Below, one piece after another: positions 35,502-46,677 of a stretch of DNA of 64,000 bases (position 1 is its first letter; each line of letters starts with the position of its first letter). This stretch comes from Edaphochlamys debaryana. Taxonomy: Eukaryota > Chlorophyta > Chlorophyceae > Chlamydomonadales. The notes under the pieces were generated by a model. It saw only the letters and a program-made list of their open reading frames with translations, was not told where the DNA came from and did not search any database. The DNA lies in NCBI GenBank assembly GCA_016858145.1, contig JAEHOE010000079.1, forward strand, positions 372,001 through 436,000, read 5' to 3'. The position numbers and the translations under genes are program-made.

Positions 35502-36271
35502 GTTTGCGGACCTGGGAAGGAGGACCCGCTCCGGGGCTCCGGCAGGCGGCCAGGAGGGAGGGGGGGCCACCCGAATCGAGCCCGCCCCCAAGACGGAGAG
35601 GAGGAGCTAGCTAGGGTTGAGGCTGGTGGTAATGCGTTTGCTGGAGCCGTGGCGTACTGTAGTTCGACGAAATCAAGAAACCCAGCCCTCATTGTCATCA
35701 TCGTCATGGTTGGGAGACGACGGCCTTGCAGGATGCTGCAGCGTGCAGCATGCTCGCCGCGTCACGACACGTCGTCACACCTCCCTCCCTCGCCCTAGAT
35801 GCCGCCCACCTTGGGCGGCGGCCCGCATTGTCAGCCGCAACTTGGGGATTGGATTGCGAGATGGGAAGGAAGCAGGAGGGTCTGGGTCTTGAGGGACATC
35901 ACTAGGCACTGGGCCTCACGGGGCGTCATTGGACCTTAACCGCATTGTACGGCCGCACCTTGCGGACCAGCGCATGTCGCCCGCTATTGGAGGCCTGAGC
36001 ATATCACCGGGCAAGGGGCAATAAGGCGCGCTGGCATGCGCCATAGGAACTGTTCATGAGCTACGAGTTTACGTGATTGGACGCCTGGCGTAGGCCGTGA
36101 CGTGCTGTCACGGCGGGACGCTCAGGCATGCTTGGACACGAGGACAGGGTTGGACACCTCGCGTGGGCTGCGACGGGACGTCACGTCGGGACACGCAGAC
36201 AGGGCTTGGACACAGGCTTGGACGCATTGATACGAGCTTTGGTAGGAAGTCATGACGAGACGTTATGGTAT
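35502..36271. other. Unassigned sequence upstream of the TIR element
   Basis: Contains short imperfect repeats of GGACAC/TTGGACAC (about 36130-36225). No gene seen. Confidence 0.4.
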
Positions 36272-36808
36272 GTTGGCTTGCCCCAGTCTCCGCTCGGAGA
36301 GCGGAGCAGGGACTACGCCTATGCGGTCACGTCGGCGCCCCCGCCACCTGCCAGTGTTCCAGCGTAGAAGCCGTGTGCGCCCTGAACCAAGTTGCAGAAA
36401 GCAGGGGCCGCGGGAAGGCCTGGCGAGGGACGCGGGCGACCCGTTTGCGGACCGCCGACGCGTTTGCGGTGTCTTCCCGAGGCACGCTAGGGCGCCTGCG
36501 CCGAGCCGCGCGTGCCACGCATGCTGCATTAGGCGTGTTGGCTACGTATTGCGCCTCGTCGCGTGGTGCAGCGCGGCGGGGTGCACGTGCAGTGCCGCTC
36601 GCGCCACGCGGCCTCCCTCCCCCCGCAGCCCCCTCCACCGCCCGTGACCCACCGGCGACCCACCGGCCATGCACACCCAACCCCCAAGTCCCGCTCCCAA
36701 AAAAGGGGGGCAAGCCCGGACTGCTGCGCAGCCCACCTCGCGACGTGATTGCATAGGCGTAGCCCCTGCTCCGCTCTCCGAGCGGAGTCTGGGGCAAGCA
36801 AACGAGGC
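36272..36808. mobile_element. MITE-like element with about 60-bp terminal inverted repeats
   Basis: The left end (about 36272-36335: GCTTGCCCCAGTCTCCGCTC onwards) is the inverse of the right end (about 36738-36808), with few mismatches. Each TIR contains an internal hairpin CTCCGCTC-GGA-GAGCGGAG. About 400 bp lie between, with no transposase. Size and structure suit a non-autonomous DNA transposon. Confidence 0.65.
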
Positions 36809-37520
36809 TGAGAGAGGTTATGCAATCGAGGGGTGGGACCTGACACCTGACATCCGCGCGTGCTCCGCAGCCCTCCCCCTGTCCCTCATTGTAACCACCG
36901 AGGACTGTCAGCTCTCGTTCCACCCGACCTCAGCCATCGAGGAGGATTGAGGCCCACCTGCTTCATCGGCCGGATGGGCGCTCCGCGCCTCAAGTACGTA
37001 CCCTGTACGCTCGCTCTCACAGGATTCTGGTAAGGCACTCCTCACCACCACCACCACCACAATAGCACGTCAACGTCAGGCAAAACGTTCGACAAAACTT
37101 CCAATAACGATGTGAAACGAAATCCGTCCCTAGTCCCGGACCCTGCACGCCACACCGAACCCTCACTTTGCCTGTGTTGGCCTTTGGTGGCTACCACCCC
37201 TGGGTCTCTACCACGGCGGAGTAAAACCCCGCGTGCACGCTGGTCCTTACGAGTCCATCCACGAACTGACCGGGCGGGCCATGCCGACGATTCAGCCGGT
37301 TTCTCCTCCGCCGCCTCCACTCCAAACCCTCCAGTTCAGGTTGGTGGTGAGGGGGGTGAAGGGGTGGTGGTGAGGGCGGGGGCGCACATCGCTCATGCAC
37401 TCGCAGGCGCTGGCCCATATCCCACCACGGTGAAGCACGCTCGGGCGTTCCCTTCCTCTTCTTTCCTCTTAATATCTCCCATGCAGGGGGAGGGCAAGCC
37501 GCGGCGAGGGCGAGAGGCGA

Positions 37521-40500
37521 TCATCGCTCGCAGGCGCTGCCCGGGGGGGCGTCCGGGCGGCACACGCACACAGGCTGCTGCGGGGCGGCGGGGACCGCGC
37601 AGACCCCCACTGCGGGGTCGCATGTGATGCGGCACTCCTCGACTGGGGGGTTGGGGCAGGGAGCGTGGAGAGGAGGGGGGCCAGAAGGTGAGAAGGCGCA
37701 GGCGGGAGGGGCGACGCGCAAGACCAGGGGCACAGTACCAGGTACGGCACACGTGTACCGCGGACTGCCCGGACAAAGCGTACACCGTACGCTTCCTCCC
37801 CCGCGCCCTCCCCTGCCCCAGCCCCTGCGGCCCCCGCACTCACACGAAGAGCAGGAGCCCTGGCCTGCAAGGCCCGGCACCCACACCTCCGACGCTCCGC
37901 ACTGCTTGTCGCAGTTGGGCCCGACCCAGCCGGGCCGGCACGCGCACATGGGCCCCGCGTCGGTCTCCTTGCACGTGCCGCCCACGCACTTGTACGACGA
38001 GCACGCGTACGGCACGCACTGGCCGCGCTGCCAGACCTCAGATCCGGAGCAGGGCGTGTCGCAGATGCCCCCTGGCACGCTCGACTGCCAGTTCGCGCTG
38101 CAGGCGCACGTGGGGCCGCTGGGAGTCAGCTGACACACGCCCTGTTTTGAGGGTGGAGGGTGGTGGCAGAAAGCGATAGGGGTGTCAGTCAAGAGGTAGG
38201 GAGGAAAGGGCAGGGCGGTCCCGCACGGCGAGGGGCCAAGACGGGGGGCGCCGCCCCGCCCGGCCCTTCTCGTGCCGTACCTGGCCGCAGTTGACCGTAC
38301 GGCACGTGTCCTTGACGCACTGCCCGTCCTCCCACAGCGTGCCGTCGGGGCACTGCCGGTCGCAGCGGTCGCCCGTCCACCCCGCCAGGCAGCGGCAGCC
38401 GGGCGACCCGTCGTCACGGGTCTGACACACGCCGTTGCCGCAGCCACCCGCCGGGCACACGTCCACTGCGAGCGAGGCGGGATGCGGGTTTAGAACGTAG
38501 GGTTTAGAGTGAAGAAAGATAGATGGATGGGCTTGGTGGGTGTGGGAGCAGGAAGCGGGCCGAGCGAGGGTGCCGCGTGCACGTGTGCGTACGGCGCGTG
38601 ACTCACCCACGCATTGCCACCTTCCGGCCACCTGCTTGAGCGTACGGCCGTCCATGCACGGCGTCATCTCGCACAGGAAGAGCTGCTGCATGAGGAACTG
38701 TACGGCAGCGAGGAGGACGGGGTGAGGGTGGTGCGAGCCAAGGAGAAATCCAGTGGTCAGGGGGTCAGGGGGTAGGACAGCAGGGGCAGGCTGGTTAGCT
38801 CGCGTGAGACGCAGCGGGGCTTCGCTATGTGCGCCAAAGGAGAGCGAGCGTGAGGCGAGAGGCTGGGGTGCGAAAGGACTGGATGCGGGTCCGGTGGAAG
38901 CTCTGAGCCAACCACGGCACTGCCCACAGCCCTACTAACAAACCACACCCCCACCACCACCGCCACCACCCCCACCCCCACCACCCCCACCAACCCCACC
39001 GCCCCTCCCGCCGCCTCACCCGCTGGTCCGAGGTCATGCCCGCGGTGCACGCCGTGGCGGCCGCAGCCCGGGAGAAGGAGGGGCTGCGGTGGAGGATGAC
39101 GTAGTTGCCCTGGAGGGGCTCTGGGGGGGGGCGAAGGGTCGGGGACAGACGCAGGATCGGTTGGGCGCAAAGCGGTGCGAGGCGCTGGGGCACAAGCTCC
39201 CCCCACCTCTGTCAGACAATCACCAGACCACTGCCGCCTATACGCCTTTACCTGCCATCCCCGCCCCGTGAGACCTCCAAAAGCTCCGAAACCCCTAGGG
39301 CGCCCTTTTCCCCGCCCCAGCCCTCCCCCCCCACAACCCCCTGTGTCGGGGTCCCCCACGTGCATCAGTCCACGCCCTGTGCGCCCCCCTCACCCCCCGG
39401 CCCCTTCCCCTCACCCCCCGGCCCCTTCCCCTCACCCCCCGTGTCGGGGTCCACCGCCCATCCGCCCATCTCTACCCATCCCTACCCTATAGCTTCTCAA
39501 GCTCCCAAACCCCTGTGGCACCCTTTTCCCCGCCCCAACCCCCCCCTCCCTCACCCCCCGTGTCGGGGTCCCTGCAGGGCAGCGTCACGGGCTCCGCGGG
39601 CAGCGGGTTGGTGCGGTTGAAGGCCCCGCACAGGCGGGCCTCGCGGGGGATGCCGGAGAGGGCGTTGGCCACGCTTACGCGGTATTCGAGGCTGGCGCGG
39701 GGGTGGAGGAGGGGTTGGGAAGGGCGGGGTGGGGTTGACAGAAGGCCGGCGACGTGCATTCCTTGCGGTCGCTCGGAGGGTCAAGGGCGCACAGCACTCC
39801 CAAACATCTCCCCAACAACCTTGCCCCAAGGCTACTCCGTCTTCCCCCAACCACTTGCTCGGCCCTCGGCCTCCTACCAGCTCCGCACCCCCCCCCCCTC
39901 ACCCCCCCCACCTTCCAACCCCCCCCCCCCGACCCACCCACCCACCCACCCGCACAGCTCCATGCCGCGGTTCGCCGCCTCCCGGGCCGCCTGCCAGCAG
40001 CCAAAGTCCACCGTCACCCCCGGCACCGCCCGCGGCTGCAGGTCGTTGGCCAGAATGACCCCCCCCCAGGGGGTGTCCAGGTCTATGGACCCCGTGCGCC
40101 ACACGGTGGAGGGGTCGCCGTCGATCATGAGGGCTGCGCGGCCGTTGCCCGAGCCCGCGTCGATGGATTGGGAGGTGGCGGTGACGACTGGGGGAGGGAG
40201 GGGGAGGGAGGGGAAGGGAAGGGGGGGGGAGGGAGGGGGAGGAGGGGGAGGAGGGGGGAGGGGAGGGGGACGGGGGTGGCGTTTATGGACTGGGAGGTGG
40301 CGGTGACGACTGGGGAAAAGGAGGGAGGGGGAGCAGGCGGAACGCTCGACATGCCGCGGCACGGAAGGAGGTGCGGCCAACACTCGACGCCAACACAAGG
40401 GCACAATGTTGACACCACTGCAGCCCTCCCCCACACCAGGCCCCCCCCCCGCGACGCCCTCCCATTGCGCCCACCACCAAGACCGCCCACACACCAAGGC

Positions 40501-43500
40501 CTTCCCCCCTGCCCCGAGCCCCTGCCCCCGCTCACGCAGGCATCCGCCCCAGTCGGTGCGCGCACCCCCGACCCCCTTACCCGCCCACAGCCCCCACCTT
40601 CCCCGCCAAGCCGCCCGGCCCCAGACGCCCCTCTGCCCCCCCGGCGTCCACCCGCTCTTCCCCACCCCCTGCTCCGTCCGAAGCCCCAGGAGGGGTGGGG
40701 TGGGGCGGGGCAGTCTCCCCTCTCCCAACATCGCCTTTCCCCCCCCTCCCTCTTACGTAAGCATCCGCCCCAGTCGGGGCGCGCGAAGTTCCAAGTGGGG
40801 CACTCGCACGAGTAGGTGGACAGGTCCTCGGAGGGGTAGCAGGTGGATCGGTAGCCGCAGGGGTTGGGGACGCAGGGGTTGGCTGGGGGGTGGGTGGGTG
40901 GGCGGGGGTGTAGGAGGAGAGAGGGTGAGGAGGAGGGGTGGGGTGGGAGTTAGTTGGTGGTGGTAGGACGCGGATGGGGCCTTGCGGTGGGCTTGCGCGG
41001 CACTGATGCGCCCGCAGAACTGTCCGCCCCCAAAGGCCGGCGCGCAGTCCACAGCAGTGCGCCCACTCACCCCTGCAGGCGCCGTTGACCCACTGCTGGC
41101 CGTAGGGGCAGCCCTCAGCCGCTGCGACAGGGGCCAGGGAGGGGGGTCATGAGGCAGGGGCAGGAAGACCGGGGGTAAGGGGACCGGCTTCTGGAGGCAT
41201 CGCAAGTGCCGCAGCAGGCGCACTGGGACACCAGCGCACCGCGCCTACGTTTTCCCGGCCTTTACACGAGCAGCCCTGAACACGCGAGCGCGAGCCGGTG
41301 TGGCGTGCACGCCAAGGCAGCCCCGCCCCTCCGCCCCGCCCCACCCCGCCCCGAGGCTCACTCTTGCAGGTGCGGGACGTGAGGTCAAAGGCGTAGGGGA
41401 TGCCGGCGGTTCCCGGGCAGCGGCAGGCGTAGTATCCCGAGTTGCTGCAGCTCGAGGGCCAGGGGCACAGCGTGTCGCCCGCCTCGGCGCATGCGTCGAA
41501 GGCTGGGGGCGCGGGGCAGCGGGGGCAAGGGAGGATGTTTGATGCTGGAAGGGGGGAAAGGGGGGAACGGGGGCGAGGTACGTGGGGCGTGGTAGCGTGC
41601 CGCGCCGGATGACTTTCGGGATGGGATGCAAAGGGCCCAAAGGAGCAGGCATCGGCCACGGTAACGACTAGAGCACGACAGGGAAGGGGGGAAAGGGAAG
41701 AAAGGGGGGCGGGACGGGCTGGAGAGGGGCCCAAAGGAGCAGGCATTAACCACCGTACGGTGACGGTTAGACCGCGCTTCGGGGGCGAATCCATCGGAGC
41801 AATGACAGAGTACCAAGATCCAAGCGGCCACTGTAAGAATCCAGGATCCAAGCGGCAAGCCCCCACTCACGCATGCATCGCTCCGTCACGGTGGAGTAGC
41901 GGGTGCCGGCCAGGCACCCGTCGTAGTCTGCGTGGGGGGCGGGGACCGAGGAGGGGTGTTTGGGTGAGCAGCAGGAGCGGCGCTCTGCTCGAACCCCACA
42001 CGTCCCGCCTGCCGCCTGTACGGCACGGAGCGGCATGCACGTGAACAGATCCGATCCCGTGTTCGTCCAACCGTTCCTCGGCCGCTCACCTGCGCACGCG
42101 CCTCGGCCCCAGTCGTACAGCGGGTAGTCCTTGAAGGCGGCGCAGGAGCAGTCGTACGACCTGTACGGCGGTACGACAAAAGGGCCACAGCATGCTGGAC
42201 TGGTCGTACCGGCACGACATCCCATGCCCGCGAGCACGGGGGCCTCCCACTACTCAGCGCGCACCTGAAGGGGAAGGTGGTGGCTGGGGGCAGGTCGATG
42301 CACGTTGCGCCCCCACCGCAGGCCTGAGCCTGGGTGGTGCACTCGTTGACCGGGGCGCAGGCGGCCGAGGGGGAGGGTCGGGCGGTGCCCCAGCGGCAGC
42401 CGGAGGCGTCTGCGGGTGTAGGGAGGGGTGGAGGGTTCGGGGTTATACATAGGATCACGGAGGGTAGAAGACGAGAGGGGTGCAAGGGGAGGGCGAGGAA
42501 GGGTGGCGCAGCAAGGGAGATACGGTAAGGAGACGCGAGGGCATCTTGCCTTTTGCCTCCGACAATCCCACGGGCCGCACCCAGGTGCCTCACCCACGCA
42601 GCCCGGCAGCGTCTCGTCGAAGGTCGTGTACGGCGCCCGTGTGCACGAGCATTCGTACCCCGTACGGCCCTGTCCAGGGAGTCGAAGGGCGCGACGTGAA
42701 GGGTCCGGGGAGCGGCCGGCGGCGGAGCGATCAGCCTAGGGTGCCCACAGCTGTGCACAGGGGCACACACTCTTCTGCCCCAGTGCCATGGGCGATGCCT
42801 GCCCATCAGCAGCCACGGGGTGCAGTGCAGCTGCGTGGTGTAGGGCCGTCGCCGCTCGCCCACCCACCGCCATACATTACGAGGGAGAGGACCTCCAAGG
42901 GGGTCCCTACGGGGGATGCCCTTGGGCCTCAGCCCGCCCACAGCCTTGGTGCAGGTGGCCAGCTCCGGAGGACACGCCCATCCCAGTCGTACCGCATGCA
43001 CACACGCGCACGGTCTCCCCCCTTTCCCTGCCGCTTCCCCCCCGCCCTTCCACACGCCCCCCCGACTGACCACATTAGTGCAGGTGGCACCGGGGCCGCA
43101 GATCCCGGGGGTGCGGGCGCAGACGCGGTTGTCTGCGGGTGGGTCGGACAGACAGGGCAAGCGAAGGGGCTGAGGGGGGGCGCCGGGTCCGCCGAGCTCT
43201 GCCGGGCTTCGCCCACGCAAGGCCTCACCCTACCGGGAAAACAGCCCAAAGGGGCATCGGAGCGGTGCCTTCTTGCTCGCCGCTTACTAACCGCACTGGC
43301 ACCTCGGTATCGCGCATACACCCCAGCACCTAAACACGCACACGTAGCATTGTGTGAGCACAGTGTGACCCGATCCCCCTCCCCGCCCTCACCAACGATG
43401 TCGGGCGAGGGGCGCAGCGACGGGCGGCGGGGCGCCTGGGGTGGCGGTGACGCAGGCGTGCCTTTGGAGCGAGCGAAAAGAGGGAGGGAGGGCGGTGGAG

Positions 43501-46500
43501 GCGGGGAAGCAAGGGTTTCCGTCAACAGGGAAAGAATATTGTCTTTCCCAGCGGCAAGGCAAGGCCCTCCACGATTGGCGCGCACCGCTGCCACCCGGGC
43601 CCTCCCAGGGTAGCCTGTCTCATTTCTGGCCCCAGCGGAGCGTGCGGGTTGGGTCTTCGCGTATGTAACTGTAACTGCAACTGTATCACGGCACGCCTTT
43701 CCAGCGCCCCCACACGCGCCCGTGTCACATGACTCCCATCGCATCGCGCTCCTGCCCTGAACCAATCCCACGCACCGGGGGGGGCAGGAGGCGGCGAGGG
43801 CGGCGGGGAGCGCCGGCGGTTGCGTGTGGGGCTGGGCCCGGGGCTGGGGCTGGGGCTGGGCCCGGGGCCCGGGCTGGGGCTGGGCGAGGGCCCGCCCACG
43901 GGCGGTGGTGGAGAGGAGCTGGCGGCTGGGGGTTGGAGCGACGGGGGCAGAGCGCAACCCTCAGCTCGCAGACAAGGAAGGGCAAGGAGTCCACAAAATG
44001 CTCCGAGAGCAAGGAGTCCACAAAATTCTCCGAGAGCAAGGAGTCCACAAAATTCTCCCTTTGTGCTGACAACAATTCAACTCCAGGCCGCATAGCCGGA
44101 GACCCTGGAATTTCCGCAGGGGGATCCGCTAGGAAGGTCCTACGCGGCACAGGGTCGCACCTGGCGATGGGGGGGGCGAGGGGGGCGGTGACGGGGTGGG
44201 CGGAGGCGACCGCTTCCTCCCCACCCTGGGGCTGGGCGTGGGGCCCGCAGAGGGCGAGGGCGAGGGGCTGGCCGCCGGGGGCAGAGGCGACGGGGGCGGG
44301 GAGCCTGCAGGGTGGGGGCGGGGCGCGGGTGCTCAGCTGTTGCAAGCGGTGTTGCCCTGATACCTCCGCGTCTCGCGCCCCACAAAGCACCGTGCGGAAC
44401 CTTGTGTTGGCTCCAAGAGGTCCAACATGACCTTGGGCCCATCCCAGCCGAACCAGTTAGTCGTACAGTTGATACCGCTAGCATGATTGGGTGAGTCCTG
44501 TAGCTCCGTCTGCCTTACCTCCTCCCGCCCCCGCATAACCAGAGCACGCTTGCTCAGGACCCCCACACACGAACGCCGGCGTCCGGGGGCTCCTAGCTCG
44601 CGCTGCCCGCCGCCCAACCCAGACACGCGCTTGCACGTGCGGGCCCGCGACCCTAGCCCCGACGACCCAGCGCCTGCAGCTCGGCCCAGCCCCAGCTTCC
44701 CCCAGCTTCCTCCTCAACGGGGCCGCCCCAGCAGCAGGCCAAGGGCCCAGGGGGCCCAGGGCCTCACCTGCCGGGGGCGGGCTCTTCCCCCGCCGCCTGG
44801 GCGATGGGTTGGCTTTGGGTGAAGGCGAGGGCGAGGTGCGCTGCTCGCACCGATACCCGGGGTCCGTCCGCGCCTGCTTCGCCTGCAGTGCGGCGAGGGA
44901 GGGGCGGGGTTTGCGGACCTCGCACGTCTTTGCATGTGCGGCAAGGAAGAGAGGAAGCGGCGCAGGCGGCAGGCAGGGCCCTCCTGCAACACAGCCGCCC
45001 ATCCCTTGGCCCCAGGGCTCTAGCGCTGCCCCTCACGGGTGACGTCCACACGGCCCCCCTGCTCCGCGAGACAGCAGCTGCTTCTCCCTCGCCCCCTGGC
45101 CCCCATGCCCCTGCCATGCCAGGCCCCCCCTGCCATAACCAGAGGGTCACCTCTGGCAGGGCCCGGTCCGGGGCCCCATGTCAAGGCCCACCAGAGGTCC
45201 ACCAGAGGCCCGGACCAAGAGGTCCACCAGAGGTCCAGGCCCAATCAGGCCCAGGTCCCACTCCCCGCCAGCTCCGCCTCGAGCTGCAGCCCCTCCCCAC
45301 ACGCCCTTCCCGCCTCCCGCCTGCCTTTCCCTTCCGTGCCCCGGCGCCGGGCCACCTGGGCTCGGGGCCCCAGGCCGACAGCTGCGTGAGCCTGCCACTG
45401 GCACGTGGCCCATCCTTGCAGGACCCCCGCACGTGGCCCCTCCCTCTTCCGGGGGGGGGGGGCCTGGCTGCTGGGGTCCATGTCGTACAGGCCCTCCCCC
45501 TGCCACGCCCAGAAGGGGGCCCCACGGCCCAGGCCAGCAGCGCTTCGCGCCGCTCCAATGCGAGGGCCTTCCTCCGCAGGCCCCAGGGCGCGCTATGGCT
45601 GTGCTGACCGTGTGTTTGAGTGGAGAGAGCCGCGGGCCTTACGGGCCGCTCCCCACGCCTCCAGGCTCATGCCGCTCTCCAGGAACAGTCTGGGCTCTCG
45701 AAGTGCGGCCAGGACCCCGCAGCCTCATCCCCTGCGCCCGGAAAAGCCTCCTCGCGCCCCGGCCCGTGCCTCCGCTCCGCCCACCCCACACCCCACGCCC
45801 CACACCCCACGCCCCACACCCCACGCCCCACACCCCACGCCCCACACCCCACGCCCCACACCCCACGCCCCACACCCCACACCCCACACCCCACGCCCCA
45901 CACCCCACGCCCCACACAGGCCCGCGCTCCCGCCCTACCAGGTTGACGCACGTGCTTCCCGCGCCACAGATGGTGGGGTCACGTGCGCACTCGTCCAGGT
46001 CTGCGCAGGCGGGCGGGCAGAGGGGTAGAGACGTGGGAGAGGGGGGTTGGGAGAGGGGGACCGTGGGCGGCGGGCACGTGGGACAGAGCTGCAAGCAGGG
46101 GGTGGCCGCCCCGCGGTGCATGCAATGGAAGAGTAAGTCTAGATGCGCCATCTGTGCATGGATGGAAGGCACGAGCGGCGCCAGCGCCCTGAATACAGCG
46201 GCGCCCTCGGTGTGTCCCCGCCGAGGATGCCTGCCCCCAAGCCCCTATCCCCGCGTGTCTCACCCACGCAGATGGGGCCCTGGGGAGTCGGCTCCGACTT
46301 CCACCCCTCATAGCATGCGCCACAGCGATAGCCCCATTCGTTGGCGGACCGGAAGCACTGGCCTCCAGGCGCGCATCGGCAGGTGCCTGGCGGATGGGTG
46401 TGGGTTAGTAAACTTGGTGCTATCAGTTGTACGTTTTGCTACCTAACGCGGTATGCTGTGTGAGGCTTTAGGGGCTCGGCCGTCGACAGTCGGCCGCTCT

Positions 46501-46677
46501 TGTCGCCATCGCCATTCGCCTGCGACGACGTCTACTCGCCCACCAGCGCACCGACGCCACGGAGCGGTTCTGCTGAAGAGACAAACCTGATTGACCGAGC
46601 GCGGGAGCTAGGAAGATGCCGGCCAACACCACCAGCAGCGCTGAACGCCTTGGCTGCCGTCGCCCCAATTGGGACAT
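37521..46677 (-). CDS. Secreted EGF / F5-8C-like / Ser-Pro-rich extracellular-matrix protein, copy B
   Basis: Likely secreted cell-wall or extracellular-matrix glycoprotein. The first exon gives a signal peptide (RRSALLVVLAGIFLAPALG/Q). Recognisable later exons: 46392-46269 (CRCAPGGQCF); 46000-45939, a Ca-binding EGF start (DLDECARDPTICGAG); Ser-Pro runs near 44.8, 44.2 and 43.85 kb, typical of hydroxyproline-rich algal matrix proteins; many Cys-rich modules from 43.3 to 40.75 kb (NECTTQAQACGGGATC, CGYRSTCYPSEDLSTYSCEC). An F5/8C-like region spans 40190-39018 (MIDGDPSTVWRT, VTVDFG, LEYRVSVANAL, GNYVILHR). C-terminal EGF modules lie at 38465-37843 (CRCLAGWTGDRCDRQCPDG), with a final exon ending CER-stop at 37521. 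The joint between the signal exon and the next exon, and some middle exons, are unresolved. Unlike copy A, the exon at about 38000 is in frame. Confidence 0.7.
43984..44058 (-). repeat. 30-bp in-frame triplication, copy B only
   Basis: AGGAGTCCACAAAATTCTCC-type units occur three times here and once in copy A (about 22530). On the minus strand they encode a 10-residue repeat (ENFVDSLLS) in an open frame, but whether this is exon or intron is uncertain. Confidence 0.8.
45779..45918 (+). repeat. CACCCCACGCCC minisatellite in EGF copy B intron
   Basis: About ten units of a CCACACCCCACGCC-type repeat lie immediately beyond 45769, the last base shared with copy A. It therefore marks the other breakpoint of the 10-kb duplication. 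Confidence 0.9.

Larger units (their letters stand above)
26040..36979. mobile_element. 10.9-kb block present only in the second duplication unit
   Basis: Homology between the two units breaks at about 26040 and resumes at 36980 (CTCCGCGCCTCAAGTAC against the same string at about 15432). In the first unit these points are essentially adjacent. The block contains several repeat systems and one good gene model, so it is probably a composite of nested insertions. No reverse transcriptase, integrase or transposase motif was recognised. Confidence 0.6.

Noticed and set aside
45779..45918. Val/Gly/Trp-rich ORFs in the CACCCCACGCCC array
   Set aside because: Translation of a minisatellite inside an intron.
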